A stretch of DNA of 64,000 nucleotides from Phallusia mammillata (Eukaryota; Chordata; Ascidiacea; Phlebobranchia; Ascidiidae), in NCBI GenBank assembly GCA_003260075.1, contig QLIY01000794.1:1-64000 (forward strand), in the 5' to 3' direction. Positions 1-10,767 of this stretch are shown here, one piece after another. Numbering within the stretch: position 1 is the stretch's first letter; each line of letters opens with the position of its first letter. The notes beneath the pieces are model-generated. The model ran no database searches and was not told the origin of the DNA. It saw only the letters and a program-made list of their open reading frames with translations. The position numbers were made by a program, and so were the translations under genes.

Positions 1-202
1 ATATCATGGGCGTAATCCCTACTGGAAAGTAGTTATTTTCTCCAAAAATGTCAGTTTTACGACAATTGTCGTAACGTAAAATCGCTTCAGCACCTTCATG
101 AAAGTTTTTCTGTATCGCGTGAAAAAGGCAATCTCCAATGCAAATCTGCAAATTAGATATTTGTGTAAAATTTAATCATAATAACGACAACATAACTTAT
201 AC

Positions 203-422
203 TTTGTATTTTAACAGGAGTTTACACATGTCAACATCACGGTTGTCAATAGCAACGCGCAAGGCCGACTTCTCGTGCTCGTCTGTGTAATTAAGAATCT
301 CCAAGATCCTCTGACCGAGATGAACAGAAGGGTCGATTTTGCTGACTAGAAAGAAAGCTTCGAGTTCCCGCAAATTTCCAGATTTGACCAAATCCATGAA
401 GTATGTGTTGACAGTATGGGGC
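203..422 (-). CDS. ankyrin-repeat-like internal exon of an unidentified gene
   Basis: The minus strand holds an open exon of 220 nt with an acceptor (gtcag) just above 422 and a strong donor (gtataagt) after 203. The first base completes a codon from an earlier exon and the frame stays open. The product has an ankyrin-type helix pair ending in SALRVAIDNRDVDMCKLLLKY. That form recalls the N-terminal ankyrin repeats of TRP channels, but it is too short to name the family. Following exons lie outside the window. The possible exon at 4248-4472 ends in a different phase, so at least one exon would be missing between them. Confidence 0.55.
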
Positions 423-1062
423 CTGACAAGGGCAAAATAGGCTAGTTATTTATTTAAGTGAGTTAGAAAAGTTACATCTTGCACAGTTTTTAGTCACAAC
501 TATAAAAAAATAGATGGTCAAGTTAAATTAGGCTAGGACAAGGAAATGTAAGCCTAAATTTTATTTGTACAATATTGACCACAAACGCTTACGGGACGAG
601 CGCAGCTAATGACTGCCGGACTCTCCATCCATCTTGGATCTGATATAAGCTGATTTGCCTATTGTACTTTTTTTTATCCTTCCACTTGGCAGCATGCCTT
701 GCAGCAAACCGAGCTAAAATAAAACAAATATTTTTATGTCATGAACCGAGTAAAGGTCTAAGGGAGACCAAAAAATGCAAGGAACCGGGCTAAATTTGGT
801 TCGGATCGAAACCGAATATTCGGCAGTTTTACGTAATAAATTCGGCCGAATCAACCGAATCTTTCATGACGTTACGCGAAGTCGTACTCTGTAAATCAAA
901 ATGGTGGAAATCGAAAGGTGGGAAAAAGGTGGAATGATCCACTATTTTAAAAGGTGTAGGTAAAACGTAAATTTTCCCACCATTTTTTTATCTAACGTCC
1001 ACATGTCCTAAATTACTGGTACAAATACCCACCATTATAGTACTGAACATGGTGGTATAGTG

Positions 1063-1388
1063 CAGTGCTTTTCAACCGGGTGTATCGTACACCCCAGGGT
1101 GTACCATAACTTTTGAAGGGTGCACCACATTGATGGGGTGTACTGGGGTGTACCAGATACAAAATATAATATACCTGTGACAAGGTATCACAATAGGCAG
1201 GTTTCAGTTTTAGAACAGGCTGACTGGAGTGTACAATACATAGCGCAACATGCATCTCAAGTGTATGTAGAGTTTAAGTTACTAAACTCTATTTGTGACG
1301 TCATAATATAATATTTCACTTGATAATTGTTGTTTGTGGTAGTTCTTTTTGAAGTAGAAAGTGAATTATGGCTTGTTGGTATTGTGCT

Positions 1389-1458
<70 letters not shown>

Positions 1459-1528
1459 TGTACAAATTTTGAGTAAACGTTAAAACGTTAAAAGAGTGTA
1501 CCGTTTTAAAAAAGGTTGACAAGCACTG
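1063..1528. mobile_element. hAT-type nonautonomous element
   Basis: Terminal inverted repeats cagtgcttttcaacc and ggttgacaagcactg match at 14 of 15 positions. They are flanked by an 8-bp target duplication, gtatagtg and gtatggtg (7 of 8). No transposase is encoded. The inside is interrupted by the G run at 1389-1457, so true length and content are uncertain. Confidence 0.75.
1389..1457. other. 69-base G run, probable gap placeholder
   Basis: An uninterrupted run of 69 G with no duplicated flanks. Like the C runs at 31792-31861 and 32354-32448 it probably stands for a gap of estimated length rather than real sequence. It makes a false polyproline reading frame on the minus strand. Confidence 0.7.
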
Positions 1529-2300
1529 GTATGGTGGGTGTATGTGTAGCTGGGTGCATAATGCATTTTTAACAACGAAACTGTAGCTTGTAACTTATTG
1601 ATATTCACTTAAAAGCAGGTAGGGACAGTAATAGCTTGCTCAGTTTGTGTTCAAGCCGGATGTTAAACAGCAATGCTTTATCGTGAAGACTATGCTGCAA
1701 CTGGAGTAAAAAGAGGCACTTTAATGCTTTTCAAACATTTACATTTATTTCACGGTATATTAATGTCATAAGTCATATTAATGTGCTGGTGTCATATTAA
1801 TGTGCTGGTCAATTACAATGGTTCTAGGAGATTCAGTTAACGTAAACGGAAAGTAGGCTACAAGCAATACCAGTGAAAACAGCTAACAATTTCAAGCAAA
1901 CATGCAACAAGATTTAGTTTGACACGTAACAATTCGCATTCTTACATCAAAGTTCATTCTGGGATCGCCAAAGCTGAGTTGCAGGGGCAGGGGCATGTTT
2001 GTTTTATCACGAGGTTTGACACCAGAAGCCAGGTTCGTGCTGGTAAAAGCAATTTGAATGCTTTATTACCTTGTAAACTTACTGGTATGCATGTGTTATT
2101 TGGATGTAAATTAACATTTTTACCTTACCACAACTACATTAGCCCCTGTGTGTAAAAATTGAGTGATCGTCGTAAATATGCTCAACAATTTCTTGAGGCC
2201 TTTCTCTGTTTTTAACACGTTTTTAGACTTTGTTTTACGAAAATCGATTCAGGGATGACACACATATTCTGTTAAAAAAGAACCGGAAATGGACAGTAGG

Positions 2301-3577
2301 CTAGGGTTGCCATATTTGATAATACACAATCCCTGACAAATTTATCTCAGTTGCGTTAACCTTTGTGGTGCACAGATTGAACTGCACCGTATGGAGACCA
2401 GTCTTGAGTGTTTATGATGTCATAATCTATGTTGTAATGCTTGTGGTACCTGTTTTCTACGCATTGTTTGCACACAATAGGCGTACAAAAAGTCTGACGC
2501 ATATGATACTAGGCTTGTAATACTCTTTTTAGTACCACAAAAACTGTTTAAAAAAATCAGAGTAGTATAAAAATCAAAATACTTTCGGGCGCGGAATGTA
2601 GTGTTCGGCGGAATTTTTTTTAATGATTTTGGGGGGGGGGGGGGGGGGACTGCACCGTATGGAGACCAGTCTTGAGTGTTTATGATGTCATAATCTATGT
2701 TGTAATGCTTGTGGTACCTGTTTTCTACGCATTGTTTGCACACAATAGGCGTACAAAAAGTCTGACGCATATGATACTAGGCTTGTAATACTCTTTTTAG
2801 TACCACAAAAACTGTTTAAAAAAATCAGAGTAGTATAAAAATCAAAATACTTTCGGGCGCGGAATGTAGTGTTCGGCGGAATTTTTTTTAATGATTTTCT
2901 ATTATAAAACCTTATCCCAACCTTAATAGCTCCAACCGTCAGCAATTTAACCCGATATTTAGCGGTTTTCACGACGTCCCGCCCTCCATTCCGCCCATCC
3001 CGCCCATTCTGCGTTTTAGTGTCAATGTGAAGTTTTGTTCTAAACCTGTAAATGTTTGGTTGTTTGTGCAGGATTTGTTCGGCCTTTAAAGCATCATTTA
3101 ATACCAAAACCCCTGTGGCCAAACAGTCGGTATGTTTACTTTATTGCGTGTTATATTGTGATTCATGCTTTATATGCTTTCGTTTTTCTTGTGCAGAAAA
3201 ACCGGATTCGACCAAAATTAAAAACGAATTGTCGTTCTTGGTGTCCGCGTTTTACTTAAGCCACCTTGTGTGACGCTTGCAAGTATTTTTAGACAACTAG
3301 TAACAAACAGGTATTGCACACTGCAAAACGAAACAGTAACCTTATACGGTAACCTACAAGCCGCCAGTTTACCTCTTTACGTTTAATGGTATATAGTAGA
3401 CGCGGTTGTAGCTACTAGAAACTTTCTCCGCTTGTACATTAATGTCATAAAATATACATAAACATAAGTTTTCCAAAATTCCGGACTTTTAAGTACATTT
3501 TAACATTTCTCCCTGACGCAGATTTAAACACTAAATTCCCTGACATGTCAGGGAAAATCCTGACGTATGGCAACCCT
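2301..3577. mobile_element. hAT-type element with 12-bp terminal inverted repeats
   Basis: The ends agggttgccata (2303-2314) and tatggcaaccct (3566-3577) are exact inverted repeats. The flanks carry an identical 8-bp duplication, acagtagg, at 2293-2300 and 3578-3585. No transposase frame is visible. The segment about 2897-3025 is shared in inverted orientation with the hAT element at 26487-27843, so the two are related. Confidence 0.75.
2381..2898. repeat. 250-bp direct duplication separated by 18 G
   Basis: Copy A is 2381-2630, the G run 2631-2648, and copy B 2649-2898. The copies look identical over 250 bases. Copy A stops where the G run begins and copy B continues into new sequence. This is the pattern expected of two contig ends that overlap but were joined with a filler. 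Confidence 0.85.
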
Positions 3578-4247
3578 ACAGTAGGCCTATTGCCCGTTTA
3601 TCAATAATAAGCAGCTAAAGAATCTTAAGAAAACAGGACATTGGCTAATGCAAGGTATAGTTAAACAAATATTATAATGAAGTATTCGCATAAATTGAAA
3701 GATGTGCACATACAATAAAGCTATATTGCGTTGCCTATCATAGGCCGTCGTTGCCAGCCTGTAAAAAATTGCTCATCTTCTACCTGTGGGGACAAAACGA
3801 TAATGCTATAAAAATTATGATTGTTGATGCAGTTGCTCAGAAAGATTGTGTGGTACTCTATTCAGCACAAAACACATGATTTACGCTTCAAAATTTAAAG
3901 ATTCGGGTTCAGGCGAAAAAGAATGAATCGTTGTAAAAATGGGTAATTCAGGTGAACAAACTTGGCAAATATTCGGTATGTCACAAGTTGTGTGTGTGTT
4001 TTCGTAATTGTACGGATATGAAAGCAATTAAACTGTAAAAAATAATGTAACAAACATTTTTCAAATTCGGCATACGTGATAAAGTTTGCGCTCTACCTAT
4101 ATAACGGAACAGTTAACTACACAAACCGTATTTATATTGGCCTATGTTTAGCTGTAGTGAAACCATAACTATTTAGCATATATCATTTTCTTTTTAAACT
4201 AGCGTTAAGATGGAGCTGTTTATTTTAAAGATAAATTTACCGCTTAC

Positions 4248-4472
4248 TGATGACGCATTGTCAAGGTTAAACTTCACGGATTTTGGTAGAGCAGGGGAGC
4301 TATTCTTTTCAACAACCTCCCTCAAAACAGCTTCACTTTCCAGATCCTCAGTACCAGCTGATTGACCGCATTCCACTCCTCCGAAATCAGTTGAACCCGA
4401 AATTGTGGATAAGGTCGTATTGCATCTGCTCTTTCCATAATTATCTGGTGGTTCCATATTACACTCGTTCAA
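4248..4472 (-). CDS. possible first coding exon, unidentified
   Basis: An ATG at 4472 (a second, in-frame ATG follows five codons later) opens a 75-codon frame ending at a donor (gtaagc) after 4248, in phase 0. The product is Ser/Thr-rich and acidic (SESEAVLREVVEK-type stretch, then SVKFNLDNASS). No domain is recognised. It could be a 5' exon of the gene that contains 203-422, but the phases do not join directly. It could also be a chance frame. Confidence 0.3.
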
Positions 4473-5359
4473 TACAGACTACAACTAAGCGTTTGTGATA
4501 TTGTAGAATGTTGCCTATTGATCTTGCAGGTGGTAAGAGATATAAACTGTTTGTTTGTTGTTTTATAATGAGCGTTCTGAATGATATTCATGGTTAGGAA
4601 CTACGTATGTACCTGGTGTATTTGTTGTTAGTACTCGATATTAATGTACACGTAATTCAGTTGTAGTGTAAACAGTTCACAACAATTCTGAAATTGATTT
4701 TCAACTAACCGTTTATTTCATTAAAGTTTTGCGGGAATTTTGACTTATGATCACCGATTTTCCCAAGTTACCAGTGGCGGTCGTGCCTAAAATTAATGGA
4801 CGTGCTGCTCCAAGGTTTCCACCTTTGTTATTGTGGAAAATTAAAAACAGTGTAGCAACTCCATTGTGACGTGATTTTCGTCACGTCTTACTGCACTTTA
4901 TTGTAAACAGCTGTGCGATATCATTGTGTTGTATTTTGTTTACTTGTTCGGCGACGGAACAAATTCAATAACGTGGTGCGAAAACAAGCGTAATAATGCG
5001 TTAAAAAACGGATTCAGCGGTTTGGTTTTAATATGATACTGAAATAAATAACATTTATTGCTTGCTGAGCAACGCTTTGATTCGCATTTAAATACAATAA
5101 ATTTCATAAATTCAATACTGGATCGAGTATTTTAGATGTGATAATCCCAGCATGTGATATGTCTTGGCAGTTGGAAAGTGTTGTTTTTTGGTACTTCATC
5201 TCTACCGCCTTTTAGAGCTTGATTTCCTTACTTTAGACATGTCTGGCGACAGCGCTTTCTTCCACTACGTCTCGCATGCAGCTTTTTTGCGCATGCGCAC
5301 AACTGCCAAACACTGTGGCTGCAAACACAAATCTCTAAAAATGTCTCCACTCTCTACAT

Positions 5360-5835
5360 CAGTGGTTCCCGACCTTTTTGTAGTCCCGGATCCCTTTTAT
5401 AATTTTATACGCCAGCGGACCCCCAACGTGATTTACTGCCAGTCTATCTATGTTCCACATTTCTTGCATTATACGTTTCTATACTTTTTGGGCAGTATTT
5501 TAATCAACCTTCACAGTCCTTAAATCTCAATGAAGTTCTGTACAGTAGCAACAAGAAGATAAACTTTCTAGTGTAAAAACTACAAAAGTCGAAACAAAGC
5601 ATTGTAAATTCCGTTTTTCATGTGCGCTGTGATGTCACAATGGAGATAACAATCACAAACAGTATTTTTCGTGACCTAAAGGTTTGATAAACAGTCTGCA
5701 CTTGTATGCAGGATTGTAAAAACGGTTCAAAAACTTATAAAATATTCTTCTGTTGGTTAATGGTACTAAAAATGTTTGCCTCCACGAACCCCCTGACACC
5801 ATCTCAGGGACCCCTTGGGGGTCTGCAAACCACTG
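5360..5835. mobile_element. hAT-type nonautonomous element
   Basis: Starts cagtggttcccgacc and ends with the imperfect inverted match ggtctgcaaaccactg. An identical 8-bp target duplication ctctacat flanks it (5352-5359 and 5836-5843). No transposase is encoded. Confidence 0.8.
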
Positions 5836-6067
5836 CTCTACATAGAGACTTGTGGCTGTAAAGCACACAGCTACACCGTAAGATAACGTAAAGGTCCCAT
5901 AATTTCTGAAATTTGTTCGTTTCTTATCAAAATTGTTGTTAGGCTATGAAATCGCAGTCTTTTCTTCCTGCCTTTTTCAGTTTTAGTATGTAGGCTAGAT
6001 CGAGGGCAACAATGCCAATAAGGTAGATTAGTTGATTCTATTCTAATGGCTGATATACTACCCAACT

Positions 6068-6130
6068 TGTGTAGCTCAGTAGTAGTCGCGGTTACCTTTT
6101 GTTGTGAGTTGAAGTTTTACATCCACACAC
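6068..6130 (+). repeat. possible tRNA-derived SINE head
   Basis: tgtagctcagtagtag resembles a tRNA A box, and gagttgaagttt lies at roughly B-box spacing but is degenerate. No 3' end or target duplication could be set. Confidence 0.25.
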
Positions 6131-6492
6131 TTCTCATGTACCTGTATTAAATACAGGAGAATGTGGTTGCCACGGGCAACGCTTAAGCAGTGGAAAAACG
6201 ACGGTCAAACAACAACTCCAAAAGAATCATGGCACGGTAGAACAGTACAAGCGTTCATCACCAAGGTAACCACGTGGAAACAATAAACAATGTATAAGAA
6301 CAACATGGAACGAATGAACTTGTCACAAAACCAACGATCATTTCGCTCAACACGAGTTATCTGTTGGTGAAGAAGGCAAAATATTAAAACGAAAAGAACA
6401 TTGTTGAAACAACAATACCTGGTCCAAAAAATAACCTAAATCACGATGAACCCCTGTATTGTCAATGCACAGGTAACATTAGATGTTGTAAC

Positions 6493-6751
6493 CATGGGCG
6501 CCGGCAGAAAATTTTGCAAGAGGGGGCAAATTTTGGCTGATACTTTACCGCATCAAGAACTTGTTACATATGAACCCATAAATCGTATACTTCACAATTG
6601 AGTTGCCTAAAAGTTAAAGCATTGAACGATGTCACAAATCCCCGCGCTGCCACTTTAATTAGGTTTGCTGCTAAATGTTAAATTGAGGTACACTGAAATT
6701 CCAAGGGGGGGAGAGAGTGCCCCCCCTTGCCCCTACGTGGCGGCGCCCATG
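6493..6751. mobile_element. small inverted-repeat element
   Basis: The ends catgggcgccg and cggcgcccatg are exact 11-bp inverted repeats. The flanks (ttgtaac and ttggtaac) resemble a target duplication with one indel. The inside includes G-rich and C-rich tracts near 6704-6733. Superfamily is uncertain; hAT-like is likely. Confidence 0.6.
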
Positions 6752-6752
6752 T

Positions 6753-6823
6753 TGGTAACACATAAATTGTGACATGATTGGCTGGGTNTGGTAACACATA
6801 AATTGTGACATGATTGGCTGGGT
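6753..6823. repeat. 35-bp duplication around a single N
   Basis: The sequence starting tggtaacacataaattg occurs at 6753-6787 and again at 6789-6823, separated by one N at 6788. This is an unclosed overlap between contig ends, not a biological tandem repeat. Confidence 0.85.
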
Positions 6824-7063
6824 TTAAAACACTTTTTTTGTATAAAAGTTGCCTAAATTTAACAAACTTTTTTTTACTAAGAAGGAGAGGTGTGGTGAAA
6901 CAGACAAAAAAGTAAGGAAGCGCCTCATAAGAACCCAACAAATTAACTAAAATCGATTAAGTCAACGAAGAAAAAAAAGGCTAAATTTCACCAAAGTTTG
7001 AAGCAAAAATGTTTGACACCATTTTCCAAGTACAGAAACCAATATTTTGCACCACTTGAAATA

Positions 7064-10000
7064 TCACCACACATCGGCATGGAAGTCCGCATCCTCATCG
7101 TAGCTAAAAAAATTCTCCTGAATGTCGTCGTCCTCTTCCTCTTCTTCATCCGATGTAGATTGCATGCTCATTACATTATCGCTGCTGTCACTGCTGTACG
7201 AATATGAGTGCTCTTCACTAGATGCGTCTTCATCCGACATTCCAGCAGGTCTTCCATTAAGCAGAAACCCAAACCTCTCATTATCCTGCTTTCCTTCAGA
7301 ATCTTCTGGAAGCTGCGATTCGCCATCGGTCAAACCCGAATCAGCCGAAGTCTTCGCGGCCGCTACCTTCATGTCCTGCTTCGAGAACACGAGAATGTTA
7401 TCCAGCATGACGTCACACTCAGCCATGACGCGACGACCGGTTACGACGACATCGCTTCGTATGGCACCCAAAGCAAATTGGATGTCGGCTGATGACAGCA
7501 GGACTTCGCTCATTAGGGCTTGAAGTTCGAGAGTCTTGTTTTCCAATGCAGAGGAGTGTAGGCCAATTGCATTCATGCGTTCCGTATCCGTGGAATAATA
7601 GTTGAAGACGTTGCAGTAGGCTAGCACTTTCCGGCATTGCGCGAGTTTCATGCACAGGTCAATGGCGAACTGAACTTGCGGAAGAGAAAGAGTAGCGTCT
7701 CGAGCAGCAGTTATGCGCCCGTGAACACGATAAGCAAACTGTTTAGCCTGGTTGTGGTACTGACATCGCTTGCTGTACTCGATAAACTTCTGTCCTGAAT
7801 GTGCCAGCTTGCTAACTTTGCTGCTACAGTTGTAGTAATCGCGATGGGATGGGCGCCAAGACTGCAGACAGCGCCAGCAGAAATCGTATCCGCACTTGGC
7901 GCATTTCATATGCAGACATCCGTCATTTTTCTCAATGTTGGCCTGGCAGTTTGGGCAGCGTTTGGCGATAAGGCGCGCCAAGTGCTTGCTCTGTGCGTCC
8001 TCGTTCATGCCCTCGTAATAACCGCCATCGTCCACCCACTGTGACATATGACCGCAGCTTGCTGGGTAGTGAGCTTCGACATAAGTGCAGGCGAAGCATG
8101 TCTGCCACCCACACGCCGAGCACCAACCACTGTCATTGCTGTCAGCGTTTTTGCGCAAAATCCTTTCGCAGCCTTTCGGATTGTGACACCACGAAAGAGC
8201 ACGGTCCGACTGCACGTAAGATCTCACCAGCGCCACCTCATGCTTTTGTAACTGCACTTTATCGCCATCTAGCACCGATTTAAAAAGAGAGGTTATCGCG
8301 CGAGATTTGCAGTCGTTTACCGGGCATGTTGTGTTGGCTGAGGTGTCTTGTACCAGCTGTAGTTCAAGGTAGGTTTTCCAGCAATTTTTACAACATGTGT
8401 GACCGCACGGTGGCGTAACAGAGTCAGGAAAAACAAGAGTGTTCAAGCAGACAGGACAGGCCGCGTCATCTTCCGGCGTCACAGGTGGTGAATTCGTTGA
8501 CGTAATACCGATGGATGAGAGGGTTTTTGCTGGACTGACCATGTAGCTCTCGATCAATTTGTCCACGTTCCAGTCAAACTCAATTACTAGTGCTTCGCTG
8601 ATGTCAAAACTGACAGCCAGTATAGACGCGAGACTGGCGAACGTTTCTTTCAGCTTTGCGCAAACCTGATCGCTGCTGAGCGTGGTGGTAGAAGGGTCAG
8701 TAAACACAAGGTTTGGTGCGCTGTACCCGCTGGGCTTGGGCGCCTTGTTTTTTCCGTTTGTAAGTTTTTTTGCTCGCGACAATTTACTACTGACAGAAGT
8801 ATCCACCTCAACCAGTACGCTCTCTGTTGTCAGGATGCTATCCTTTAAAGGCACATCAACCTGCCAGGATGGGGCCTTTATATCTACTCCTTGATCTTTA
8901 CTTTGTACATTAGCGGAAGACTCCCCGTTTTCTTCTTGCTTTTGTTCGACTGGACCAGGGTTGTACATCACAGTCTGAGGGGTGAAGTCATTACGCAGAA
9001 GGTAGCCCAAATGGATGAGGTGTTCGCATCGTGCGCGGACTGCACGGGCTTGTGGAAGAAAGGGTTCATGACTTGCACCCTCTTCCGGGGCGAATTCGGA
9101 CGAATCTGGGTCGTGGCAATATCTCATTACATTTTCTATCAGCAAATCGCCAAGACACTCCTGTTTTTTCTTCATCACGCGTACAATGGCGCAGTCAATG
9201 ATGGCATTTCGCCGCTCCGTGTGCTTTTCTGTCTGCTCCTGCGCGTTCCACACGGACAGGATTTCGTCTTCCCCATCAGGAACACAATCCATGTCATGTT
9301 TTATGTCCCCAGCTGCCCTGTACTTAGCGTCACCTTGGAAGCATATAACACCAGCACTAACAAGATGTTGTAGCGCGGTGGCCTCTTGCTTGCCAAGTCC
9401 AGGAAGCCATTCATCAAACGTGACCTCGTCAGCGTGGTTAAAGTGCATCAACAAAAGCATTTGTGATGTCGTAACCCGAAGTTCCACGCGGTTTACTGTG
9501 TCCCAAATCTCTGCCACGCCCTCTGTTGTCCAGTGTAGCGATTGGCCGCGGTTGTTAAAACTGGGTCTTCGGAGCAATGATGTCTGCCGTCCAAACATCT
9601 CGTATTGACGCAGAAATGTCGACAGGCGTTTATCGAGGTTGGAAACAACCGAATCGACAGCGTCTTTGCGAATAGGCTTCAAATTCCATGCGCTTGGGCG
9701 AAGAACAGTGACTTGGAATTGTCCTTTCCGTAAGTCCTGGTAGTTTTCCCACATTTTTTCGGTTGCGGGTGCACCGTCCAAGTTTGCAATGTCGTACCGC
9801 TCTAAATAGTCATCCAGGAAGTGTCTCCATTGGTTACGCGAATACGCTGCGTCTTGCACCATGGCAATCGGTCGGCGATCAGGAAAGCAAGGTTGGAGTT
9901 CGACCATGATGCGTTGTTCCTTGTCGAAATCAACGTGCGAGTTCGGGCACAGGAGGCGATTTTGAAGCGATGTGGAGTAGACTTGCTCAAAAACACGACA

Positions 10001-10767
10001 GAAGTCAGAACCAGATACTGTTTTGAGGACTGTCAACAGTTGATCCAGGGACACACCCGGTGCCGTGTGTTTCCATTTGTCTTTGCCAGTTATTTGGCTG
10101 TGAATAGCGTGACAGCTTGACACTGACACACGCATGGCATCCGATTCCCCAAGTCCCATGAAGCTGTTCCACACTCCAGCAGCAAACGCCACAGAAAACT
10201 GGACCCGGGGGCCGAATATTTGGCGTGTACATTCTTGAAGGAAGTCAAATTCCTTTACCAGCTTGTGACACGCCTCTAAGCTTTCGGTTTTTGAAACAGA
10301 CTCATTTGTGCCAGCAAACACCATTTTAACGTGATCGCCGAACCTTGACTCGACTACACGTGACCAGCACTTGCATACGTCATTCACGTGACTTTCTAGC
10401 TCGAAGTTATCCTCGTTGAGTTCTGTTGTGGCGTCGCGGTCGCTGGTTCCAGCACCATTTGCACCAGATCCCACTGATTCTGTGGTCGACATCTTCGAGC
10501 TTTCCACGTTGCTAAGCTTTCCCGCCTTCGAGTGAACCCGCTTTGTCCACATTGAGAAGTTGCTGGAGTTCTGCGGCCTTTTGCTGCCATCGGATGCCGC
10601 AACGGGTTGGTCATGGGAGTCGAGGTCGACAAGCAGCCGAGTGAGGCGCCGAAGCTTGGAGGCAAATGCTTTCTGGTCGGATGATGTTCTCTGTTGAGTT
10701 ACTGCCTCGACGTAAGCCATAAGTAGACGGTAGAGAAGCGAGTTGCCATCAGTTTCTTGTAGAATGG
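7064..10767 (-). CDS. CUL9: CUL9 last exon: cullin, winged helix, UBA-like, RBR, acidic tail
   Basis: One uninterrupted 3.7-kb exon (1,234 codons) enters at acceptor gttatag with AILQETDGNSLLYRLL. An ATG at 10816 lies in the preceding intron and is not the start. Cullin homology precedes the winged-helix segment IIDCAIVRVMKKKQ, whose lysines sit where cullins are neddylated. The RBR spans about 8465-7815: RING1 begins ACPVC and has PCGHTCCKNC; the IBR has WCHNPKGC and ends AHYPASCGHMSQWVDDGG, a CUL9 signature; RING2 has CPNCQANIEKNDGCLHMKC, whose GC(L)HM cysteine is the expected thioester residue. The tail is rich in Asp, Glu and Ser. All visible zinc ligands are present, so the ligase should be active. 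The absence of introns contrasts with the 33 small exons upstream. Confidence 0.95.

Larger units (their letters stand above)
423..4247. other. intergenic or intronic stretch, transposon-rich
   Basis: No convincing exon is seen on either strand. It holds two hAT-type elements (1063-1528 and 2301-3577), a 69-G run and a 250-bp exact direct duplication around an 18-G run. The remainder is AT-rich unique sequence. If 203-422 and 4248-4472 belong to one gene, this is an intron. Confidence 0.5.
4473..7063. other. intergenic stretch downstream of CUL9, transposon-rich
   Basis: No convincing coding exon is seen. It contains hAT-type elements at 5360-5835 and 6493-6751, a weak tRNA-like SINE head near 6068, and one N at 6788 between two copies of a 35-bp sequence. 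The CUL9 3' untranslated region must begin here on the minus strand below 7064; I see no clear polyadenylation signal. Confidence 0.5.

Noticed and set aside
1389..1457. G-quadruplex or biological poly-G structure
   Set aside because: The run shares features with placeholders elsewhere, including one that breaks a conserved coding exon.
1316..1522. Polyproline frame on the minus strand
   Set aside because: It is only the reverse complement of the 69-G run, a probable placeholder.
7122..10120. Several plus-strand frames opposite the CUL9 last exon
   Set aside because: They are antisense shadows of a conserved coding exon with no homology of their own.
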